64,000 nucleotides of DNA from Lentzea waywayandensis (lineage in GTDB: Bacteria > Actinomycetota > Actinomycetes > Mycobacteriales > Pseudonocardiaceae), in the NCBI RefSeq assembly GCF_900115955.1, contig NZ_FOYL01000014.1, positions 62,001-126,000 on the forward strand. Direction: 5' to 3'. Numbering within the stretch: position 1 is the stretch's first letter; every line of letters begins with the position of its first letter. Under the pieces are notes generated by a model. It worked only from the letters and a program-made list of their open reading frames with translations, did no database searches and was not told the DNA's origin. The position numbers and the translations under genes were made by a program. Shown piece after piece: positions 58,096 through 64,000 of this stretch.

Positions 58096-58755
58096 ATGAC
58101 CAACGCCCCCATCTACGACGCGGCCAAGACCCGGATCACCTCGCTGGTCGACGGCGGTGACCCGCTGACACCCGTGGCGGCGACGCCCGGCTGGTCGGTC
58201 AAGGACGTGGTGGCGCACCTCGCCGGCGGTCTGCGCGACTTCGCGGACCGCCGGTTCGACGGCGTGGAATCGGGTGAGTGGGGCGAACGGCAGGTGCGCG
58301 ACCGCCGCGACAACTCCCTGGAGGACGCCTTCGCCGAGTGGGACGCGAACCTCGCACTGGTCCAGCCGTTGTTCGACACGCCGATGGGGCCGGTCCTCGT
58401 GTCCGAGGTGATCGCGCACGAGCACGATCTCCGTGCGGCGCTGGGGGTTCCGGGCGATCGGGACGGTGTCGAGGTGCGGGCAGCGCTGGTGAAACCGTTG
58501 CAGCAGCTCGACCAGCGGATGCGGGACAACGACGTGCCGGCGTTGCGGATCACGCTGGAGCACGGCGACCGGGTGCTCGGGCACGGCGAGCCCGCCGGGA
58601 CGTTGCGGACGACGTCGTTCGAGCTGCTGCGGGCCATCGGCGGGCGGCGGTCGGCCGACCAGATCAAGGCGTTGGACTGGGACGGCGATCCGGACGTGTG
58701 GATCTCCTCGCTGGCGTTGTTCGGACGGCACCGGCCGGAGCCGTTCGAGGAGTAG
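58096..58755 (+). CDS. Mycothiol-dependent maleylpyruvate isomerase-like protein
   Basis: A 219-residue DinB-fold protein of the TIGR03083 type: ATPGWSVKDVVAHLAGGLRD (His metal ligand), VSEVIAHEHDLRAALGVPGD (HEHD metal site) and a C-terminal domain with TTSFELLRAIGGRRSADQIK. Metal ligands His, Glu/Asp and His are present. These proteins use mycothiol or act as small S-transferases. It follows the DUF3224 gene by two bases and is in the same operon, so WYL-controlled. Confidence 0.86.
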   Translation: MTNAPIYDAAKTRITSLVDGGDPLTPVAATPGWSVKDVVAHLAGGLRDFADRRFDGVESGEWGERQVRDRRDNSLEDAFAEWDANLALVQPLFDTPMGPVLVSEVIAHEHDLRAALGVPGDRDGVEVRAALVKPLQQLDQRMRDNDVPALRITLEHGDRVLGHGEPAGTLRTTSFELLRAIGGRRSADQIKALDWDGDPDVWISSLALFGRHRPEPFEE

Positions 58756-58766
58756 CTTCTGGCCGC

Positions 58767-59372
58767 GTGAGCGACTGGCTGGCGGACACGCGGGACTCCT
58801 ACGACACGGTGGCGGTCAGCTACGCGGGCTACACGCGTGGGCTGCTCGACGGCCTGCCACACCTGCGGGCGGCGCTGCGGCTGTTCGCCGAGGAGGTGCG
58901 CGGGCCCGTGGCGGACGTCGGCTGCGGGCCTGGTGACGTCACGGCGCTGCTGCACGGGCTCGGGGTGGACGCGTTCGGGATCGACCTCTCCCCCGCGATG
59001 ATCGCGCTCGCGCGGGAGAACCACCCCGGGCTGCGGTTCGAGGTGGGGTCGATGACCGAGCCGCTCGGCCAGGAGGTCGGCGGGATCCTCGCCTGGTGGT
59101 CGTTGATCCACGTGCCGGACGACCTCGTTCCCGTGGTGTTCGGGCACTTCCGGGAGGCGTTGCGGCCGGACGGGCTGCTGCAGCTGGGCTTTCACGTCGG
59201 CGACCGCACGAACCTCAAGACGCAGGGCTACGGCGGGCATCCGATGCGCGTGCACGTTCACCTGCGGCAACCCGAGCGGGTGGCGGAGTGGCTGCGAGAG
59301 GCCGGGTTCACCGTGGAGGCGCAGTGGTTGCTGGGCACCGACGGCGCGGTCCTGTTCGCACGGCGCGGGTGA
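58767..59372 (+). CDS. Class I SAM-dependent methyltransferase
   Basis: A 201-residue Rossmann-fold methyltransferase. SAM motif I VADVGCGPGDVTALLHGLG, acidic strand-2 end FGIDLSPAMIALARE, motif II region ILAWWSLIHVPDDLVPVV and motif III ALRPDGLLQLGFHVGDRT. The C-terminal part LREAGFTVEAQWLLGTDG is typical for small-molecule methyltransferases. The acceptor is unknown. GTG 58767 lies 11 bases after the previous stop. Confidence 0.89.
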   Translation: MSDWLADTRDSYDTVAVSYAGYTRGLLDGLPHLRAALRLFAEEVRGPVADVGCGPGDVTALLHGLGVDAFGIDLSPAMIALARENHPGLRFEVGSMTEPLGQEVGGILAWWSLIHVPDDLVPVVFGHFREALRPDGLLQLGFHVGDRTNLKTQGYGGHPMRVHVHLRQPERVAEWLREAGFTVEAQWLLGTDGAVLFARRG

Positions 59373-59384
59373 GACCATTTGCGA

Positions 59385-59567
59385 GTGTCAGAAGAGCAGA
59401 CGTGTCAGCGGTGTGGCGAGACGGTGGAGCTGGAACGGGAAGACTTCGAGCTGTTCGAGCGGATGCATCCCGACTGCTTCCACTTCGCGTTCGAGCACGA
59501 CCTGAACAAGCCGGGAATCAGCACCGACGAGAACTGCGGCGACGACACCTGCCCCGTCGGAGCGTGA
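59385..59567 (+). CDS. Small two-zinc-site-like protein
   Basis: A 60-residue protein with CQRCGE near the start, ELFERMHPDCFHFAFEHD in the middle and CGDDTCPVGA at the end: five cysteines and three histidines likely bind zinc. The pattern resembles the zinc ribbon plus CHxCH-like tails of unnamed actinobacterial proteins. GTG 59385 is used; TTG 59379 is possible. Function unknown. A strong terminator follows directly. Confidence 0.6.
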   Translation: MSEEQTCQRCGETVELEREDFELFERMHPDCFHFAFEHDLNKPGISTDENCGDDTCPVGA

Positions 59568-59601
59568 AAGAACGGGCGCACCCCCGAGTGCGCCCGTTCT
59601 T
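59568..59601. terminator. Strong bidirectional terminator
   Basis: AAGAACGGGCGCAC and GTGCGCCCGTTCTT form a perfect 14-bp stem around CCCCGA, flanked by A/T bases on both sides. It ends the DUF3224 series and the converging gcvP message. Confidence 0.92.
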
Positions 59602-59613
59602 CCTCCAGCCAGA

Positions 59614-62505
59614 TCAGCTGCCGTACGCCGAGAGCGGCGGGCAGGAGCAGACCAGGTTGCGGTCGCCCTTCGCGCCGTCGATGCGGCGGACGGGCGGCCA
59701 GATCTTCGGAGCACCGGTACCGGCCGGGTAGACGGCCTCCTCGCGGGTGTACGGGTGGTTCCACTCGCCGACGGTCACGCAGGCCGCGGTGTGCGGGGCG
59801 TTGCGCAGCGGGTTGTCCTCGACGGGCCAGTCACCGGCGCCGACGCGGTCGATCTCGTGCTTGATGGCGATCATGGCGTCGATGAACCTGTCGATCTCGG
59901 CCAGGTCCTCGGACTCGGTCGGCTCGACCATCAGCGTGCCGGCGACCGGGAACGACATGGTCGGGGCATGCAGGCCGTAGTCGGCGAGGCGCTTGGCCAC
60001 GTCGTCCACCGTCACGCCGGTGGCCTTGGTGATCGGGCGCAGGTCGAGGATGCACTCGTGGGCCACGAAGCCGCCCTCGCCGGTGTAGAGGACCGGGTAG
60101 TGCTCGTCGAGGCGGCGGGCCACGTAGTTCGCGGCGGCCACGGCGGTCAGGGTCGCGCGGCGCAGGCCGTCGCCGCCCATCATGCGCACGTACGCCCACG
60201 AGATCGGCAGGATCGACGCGGAACCCCACGGGGCGCCCGAGATCGGGCCGACGCCCGTGGCCGGGCCCGCGGTCGGCTGGAGCGGGTGGTTCGGCAGGAA
60301 CGGGGCGAGGTGGGACTTCACGCCGATCGGGCCGACACCGGGGCCACCGCCGCCGTGCGGGATGCAGAACGTCTTGTGCAGGTTCAGGTGCGAGACGTCC
60401 GAGCCGAACTTGCCGTAGCGGGCCAGGCCGATCAACGCGTTGAGGTTCGCGCCGTCGACGTACACCTGGCCGCCGGCGTCGTGGACCAGGCCGCAGACCT
60501 CGCGGACGGTGTCCTCGTACACGCCGTGGGTCGACGGGTAGGTGATCATGATCGCGGCGAGGTCGTCGGCGTGCTCGGCGACCGTCGAACGCAGGTGGCC
60601 CATGTCGATGTTGCCCTTGTCGTCGCACTTCACGACGACGACGCGCATGCCGGCCATGACGGCGGACGCGGCGTTGGTGCCGTGCGCGGACGACGGGATC
60701 AGGCAGACGTCGCGGTCGGCGTTGCCGTTGGCGCGGTGGTAGGCGCGGATCGCCAGCAGACCGGCGAACTCACCCTGCGAACCGGCGTTGGGCTGCAACG
60801 ACACCGCGTCGTAGCCGGTGACCTCGGCGAGCCACGCCTCCAGGTCGGACACGATCTTCAGCAGACCGGCGGCGTCCTCGACGGGCGCGAACGGGTGCAG
60901 CGTCGAGAACTCCGGCCACGTGATGGACTCCATCTCCGCGGTGGCGTTCAGCTTCATCGTGCACGAACCGAGCGGGATCATGCTGCGGTCGAGCGCGACG
61001 TCCTTGTCGGACAACGCGCGCAGGTAGCGCAGCAGCGCGGTCTCGGAGCGGTGCGCGTGGAAGACCGGGTGGGTCAGGTAGTCCGAGGTGCGGCGCAGGT
61101 CGGCCGGGATGCCGTCGGCGGTGTCGGCGTCGATCGCGTCCACATCGGACCCGGTGACACCGAAGGCTTCCCACACGGCGACGATGTGCGCGCGCGTGGT
61201 CTTCTCGTCGCAAGCGATTGCCACGACGTCGGCGTCGACCTGACGCAGGTTGATGCCGGCCTCACGGGCCTTCTCGACGACGGCGGCGGCCTGGCCCTCG
61301 ACGCGGACCTGGACGGTGTCGAAGAACTCGCCGTGCACGACGTCGAGACCGGCCTCGCACAGGCCCGTGGCGAGCACGGTGGCCAGGCGGTGCACGCGGG
61401 TCGCGATCGACCGCAGGCCCTCGGGGCCGTGGTAGACGGCGTACATGGACGCGATCACGGCCAGCAGCACCTGCGCGGTGCAGATGTTCGACGTGGCCTT
61501 CTCACGGCGGATGTGCTGCTCACGCGTCTGCAACGCGAGGCGGTAGGCCAGCGAGCCGTCGGAGTCGACGGAGACACCGACGAGACGGCCGGGCAGCTGA
61601 CGCTCCAGACCGGACCGGACGGCCATGTAGCCGGCGTGCGGGCCACCGAAGCCGATCGGCACGCCGAAGCGCTGCGTGGTGCCGACGACGACGTCCGCGC
61701 CGATCTCGCCCGGCGCGCGCAGCAGCGTCAGCGACAGCAGGTCGGCGACGACGACGGCCTGCGCGCCGGCGGCGTGGATCTCCTCGATCAACGCGGCCTG
61801 GTCGCGCACGACACCGGAGGCGCCGGGGTAGGACAGCAGCACGCCGTAGAAGTCGCCGCCCAGGCCGAGGCCCTCGATGCCCTGCGACAGGTCGGCGACG
61901 ACGATCTCGATGCCCAGCGGCTCGGCGCGCGTCTCGATGACGGCCAGCGTCTGCGGCAGCGTGTCGGAGTCGATGACGAACTTGTTCGACTTGGACTTGC
62001 CGGCGCGGCGCACCAGAGTCATCGCCTCGGCGGCGGCGGTCGACTCGTCCAGCATGGACGCGTTCGCCACCGGCAGGCCGGTCAGGTCGCCGACCATGGT
62101 CTGGAAGTTCAGCAGCGCCTCGAGACGGCCCTGCGAGATCTCCGGCTGGTACGGCGTGTAGGCGGTGTACCAGGCGGGCGACTCCAGCACGTTGCGCAGG
62201 ATCACGCCCGGCGTCACGGTGTCGTAGTAGCCGAGGCCGATCATCTGCGTCATCGGGCGGTTGCGCGACGCGAGCTCACGCAGCTCCGCGAGCGCCTCGG
62301 TCTCGGTGGCCGGGGCGGGCAGATCCAGCACGAGGTCGCGTTCGTGGATCGACGAAGGCACCGCGTGCTGCGCCAGCTCCTCGAGCGACCCGACGCCGAT
62401 GACGTCGAGGATGCGCGCGAGTTCGGCGGGGCGCGGACCGACGTGGCGGTCGGCGAACGGGGTGCCGTGCTCGAGAGCGGCGAGCGGAATGCGGTCCTGC
62501 GTCAT
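59614..62505 (-). CDS. gcvP: Glycine dehydrogenase (decarboxylating), P protein
   Basis: A 963-residue PLP enzyme of the glycine cleavage system: it decarboxylates glycine and passes the aminomethyl group to lipoyl GcvH. N-terminal half: [58 protein letters not shown]-terminal half: [40 protein letters not shown], and the PLP lysine in [20 protein letters not shown] (about residue 710). ATG 62505 has CGGAGG at good spacing. The other gcv genes are not here. A tandem glycine riboswitch lies between promoter and start, so the gene is switched on by glycine. Confidence 0.97.
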   Translation of the reverse strand: MTQDRIPLAALEHGTPFADRHVGPRPAELARILDVIGVGSLEELAQHAVPSSIHERDLVLDLPAPATETEALAELRELASRNRPMTQMIGLGYYDTVTPGVILRNVLESPAWYTAYTPYQPEISQGRLEALLNFQTMVGDLTGLPVANASMLDESTAAAEAMTLVRRAGKSKSNKFVIDSDTLPQTLAVIETRAEPLGIEIVVADLSQGIEGLGLGGDFYGVLLSYPGASGVVRDQAALIEEIHAAGAQAVVVADLLSLTLLRAPGEIGADVVVGTTQRFGVPIGFGGPHAGYMAVRSGLERQLPGRLVGVSVDSDGSLAYRLALQTREQHIRREKATSNICTAQVLLAVIASMYAVYHGPEGLRSIATRVHRLATVLATGLCEAGLDVVHGEFFDTVQVRVEGQAAAVVEKAREAGINLRQVDADVVAIACDEKTTRAHIVAVWEAFGVTGSDVDAIDADTADGIPADLRRTSDYLTHPVFHAHRSETALLRYLRALSDKDVALDRSMIPLGSCTMKLNATAEMESITWPEFSTLHPFAPVEDAAGLLKIVSDLEAWLAEVTGYDAVSLQPNAGSQGEFAGLLAIRAYHRANGNADRDVCLIPSSAHGTNAASAVMAGMRVVVVKCDDKGNIDMGHLRSTVAEHADDLAAIMITYPSTHGVYEDTVREVCGLVHDAGGQVYVDGANLNALIGLARYGKFGSDVSHLNLHKTFCIPHGGGGPGVGPIGVKSHLAPFLPNHPLQPTAGPATGVGPISGAPWGSASILPISWAYVRMMGGDGLRRATLTAVAAANYVARRLDEHYPVLYTGEGGFVAHECILDLRPITKATGVTVDDVAKRLADYGLHAPTMSFPVAGTLMVEPTESEDLAEIDRFIDAMIAIKHEIDRVGAGDWPVEDNPLRNAPHTAACVTVGEWNHPYTREEAVYPAGTGAPKIWPPVRRIDGAKGDRNLVCSCPPLSAYGS

Positions 62506-62544
62506 CAAACGCCTCCGGGGGGCTGCGGGCACACGTGTCCTGGT

Positions 62545-62755
62545 GCCCTCCCCGCTCTGTCCGTACCCCGAAGGGCGCCTGAGAGGTTCACCCACCGGTC
62601 AGGATGGGCTTTCACCGTCGGCGGGATCCCCAGAAAACACCTGGTGATCCACTTTCCAGAGGCGTCTCGCTCGGCGGTCCTGGATGCCTGAGAGGTTCCC
62701 GGGGAGGGACTTGCTCCTTCGGCGCCGGGCTCGGGGCCCGGTCTCTCCCGCCTGA
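62545..62755 (-). ncRNA. Tandem glycine riboswitch upstream of gcvP
   Basis: Two aptamers in the gcvP leader. Each has the conserved junction read on the plus strand as GCCTGAGAGGTT (62577-62588 and 62686-62697), 109 bases apart. Aptamer 1 (about 62650-62755) also has the GGGAGAGACC start, GCCGAAGGAGCAA core and CTCTGGAAAG ending on the minus strand; aptamer 2 (about 62545-62648) has GCCGACGGTGAAAG. Binding of glycine is expected to allow gcvP expression. Confidence 0.93.
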
Positions 62756-62816
62756 GTTCAGCGACTACCCGAGAAGAATACCCGCAGGCAGCCCCGCTAG
62801 TCGTCAGGGAGGCGAC

Positions 62817-63788
62817 CTACATCTCAGTGCCAAGACCGGACAGCGCCCCGGACAACGGGTCCGCGGGGTCGTCGCGCAACGCCACGAGCAGGTGCTGGGT
62901 GCCCACGACGGCGTCTCCGCGCCGGGCCGCGACGAGCTTCGCCCGTTCCATCGCACGCTCCACCTTGCCGCCGCCGACGGGCAACGCGGCCAGCTCGATC
63001 CCCGCCTCGCGCAACGCCGCCGCGCCACCGGACTCGAACTCCGGCTTCAGCCTCCGGCCCGCCACCGTCAGCTGGTGGTCGACCGTCAGCACCGCGGCCA
63101 CCAGATCCCGGGACGAGACGTCTCGTCTCGCGGCGGCCGCCAGCCGTCCGGCCTCGTTGCGCACGACGGTCAGCACCGGCCCGCCCAGCCCCTGACCGCG
63201 CGCGACCCAGCGCACCAGCCAGCGCACGTACCCGCCGCCGGACTCCCCTTCCAACGCTCCCGCCTTGCGCAGCAACCGCACGGCGGGCGCTTCCTCGACC
63301 TCCGCGTGGGGCCGCGCGGCATCGGCTCGCACAGCGGCGGCCGTCACCTCGACGTCCACTCCGCGCAGCACGAACAGGTCAGCGGCACGTCCGGAACCCT
63401 GCTCCAGCAACGCGAGGGAGAGGTGGGTCGTGGTCAGCACGCCGTCGCCGGCCTGCGCGGCCGCCGCGAGCAGACACTCCTCCAGCGCGCGGCTGACGGA
63501 CGGCGAAGTCTCGATGAGCAGGCGGTCGCAGGCGACGTTCATCAACGCCGTGACGTCCGGATGAGCCTCGGGAACGACGCCACCGTCGTCGTCGGCCCAG
63601 TGCTCGGACCCCCGCGCCATCGCCTGGGCCCGCAGCGACTTCACGCCGAGCTTGCGGCCGGGCCCGATGGTGTCGATCAGCGAGATCAGCAGGTTCTCGG
63701 TGCCGAGGAAGCCGAACTCCAGCCGCAACGCGCGCTGCGCCGCCGCTTCCAGCACCTTCACGACCTGATAGGAGGGGGTGATCGTCAT
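62817..63788 (-). CDS. Protein with Clp N-domain-like repeats
   Basis: A 323-residue protein with at least three segments similar to ClpC/ClpA N-terminal repeats: AQRALRLEFGFLGTENLLIS, ECLLAAAAQAGDGVLTTTHL with LSLALLEQG, and AKLVAARRGDAVVGTQHLLV. There is no AAA+ ATPase domain. Such stand-alone Clp-N proteins may act as adaptors, sensors or competitors for ClpC/ClpP substrates. It has no signal peptide. It lies upstream of gcvP in the same direction, beyond the riboswitch. Confidence 0.75.
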   Translation of the reverse strand: MTITPSYQVVKVLEAAAQRALRLEFGFLGTENLLISLIDTIGPGRKLGVKSLRAQAMARGSEHWADDDGGVVPEAHPDVTALMNVACDRLLIETSPSVSRALEECLLAAAAQAGDGVLTTTHLSLALLEQGSGRAADLFVLRGVDVEVTAAAVRADAARPHAEVEEAPAVRLLRKAGALEGESGGGYVRWLVRWVARGQGLGGPVLTVVRNEAGRLAAAARRDVSSRDLVAAVLTVDHQLTVAGRRLKPEFESGGAAALREAGIELAALPVGGGKVERAMERAKLVAARRGDAVVGTQHLLVALRDDPADPLSGALSGLGTEM

Positions 63789-63875
63789 ACCGGAGACGCT
63801 AGGGATCGGTGAGGTCTGATCGCTGCTGCCGACCGGCCACGTGGAACCGCCGGTCGGCCACGATCATCGGGCCGG

Positions 63876-64000
63876 TCAGCCGGTGGCGCGCTCGCGACGC
63901 CGGCGGGTCAGCTCGTCCTCGGTCATCGGAGCGATCTCGACGCCGTCCGCACGTTCGGCCGGGAACTCGTGGATAGTGCCGGAGATCTCGCGCATCGCAC
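63876..64000 (-). CDS. C-terminal end of an unidentified gene cut by the right edge
   Basis: An open frame enters from the right edge and ends at 63876 with the sequence GTIHEFPAERADGVEIAPMT and a basic tail TRRRRERATG. No family can be recognised from this 41-codon fragment. In mycobacteria a MerR-family gene lies near gcvP at this side, but nothing here proves that identity. An internal ATG (at 63995) might also begin a 39-residue protein. Confidence 0.5.
   Translation of the reverse strand, partial: AMREISGTIHEFPAERADGVEIAPMTEDELTRRRRERATG

Noticed and set aside
59755-62691. Very long plus-strand open frame (978 codons) across gcvP
   Set aside because: It is the mirror of the gcvP codon pattern in high-GC DNA; no homology, Arg/Val/Asp/His-rich composition, and it runs through the riboswitch.

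Overview
The window is high-GC, densely packed actinobacterial chromosome. GTG starts and four-base GTGA/ATGA stop-start overlaps are common. The order ruvC-ruvA-ruvB-yajC-secD-secF-apt-rel-PPIase-MBL-hisS, an intein-carrying Rv2578c-type radical SAM gene and DUF397/XRE and DUF222-HNH genes point to Pseudonocardiales (Lentzea/Saccharothrix-like; the genus is inference). No tRNA, rRNA, CRISPR array, insertion sequence, prophage or biosynthetic cluster was seen.

Layout. 1-4.6 kb: a minus-strand catabolic operon (TetR, TIGR03084, AtuA, AtuA C-terminal-type protein, acyl-CoA dehydrogenase, carboxyl transferase cut by the left edge), every junction a 1-4 base overlap except one. 4.7-12 kb: PrmC-related methyltransferase, a SnoaL-like gene under a palindromic promoter, the intein-containing radical SAM gene with a perfect SOS box, divergent pnuC-nadR, a YibE/F protein, DUF1304 and a spermidine-synthase fold protein. 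12-27.8 kb: the housekeeping block (hisS, MBL hydrolase, secreted PPIase, rel, apt, secFD, yajC, ruvBAC), interrupted between rel and apt by about 3.5 kb of accessory genes. 27.9-35 kb: GGDEF protein, hydrolases, an S1 protein, a MarR/beta-propeller pair and a Tat-exported beta-lactamase-fold protein. 35-38.1 kb: a carbohydrate operon (Gfo/Idh/MocA, DUF993, TIM-barrel isomerase) divergent from its LacI regulator. 39.2-41.6 kb: two CNNM/CBS proteins behind a coupled 20-codon leader ORF. 41.6-45.5 kb: a GntR regulon of cupin, nitrilase, MHS transporter and DUF2848 protein with the same operator at both divergent promoters. 45.5-64 kb: mixed small genes (DHFR-like, GNAT, multicopper oxidase, HxlR/SDR pair, immunity-like protein, HTH-TPR regulator, a glycine-rich-domain/APH/zinc-ribbon trio, 3-methyladenine glycosylase-like, VWA protein, AKR, WYL regulon), then gcvP behind a tandem glycine riboswitch and a Clp-N repeat protein.

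Themes. Most regulators sit divergent from their likely targets with a visible palindrome between them (TetR, MarR, LacI, GntR, HxlR, WYL). Two LexA boxes (radical SAM/pnuC, ruvC) place parts of the window in the SOS response. Several regulator genes appear to be transcribed leaderless. No wholly new multi-gene system was proven. The best candidates for something undescribed are the CNNM leader ORF, the two-site GntR regulon, possible SOS control of NAD salvage, and the glycine-rich-domain/APH/zinc-ribbon trio.
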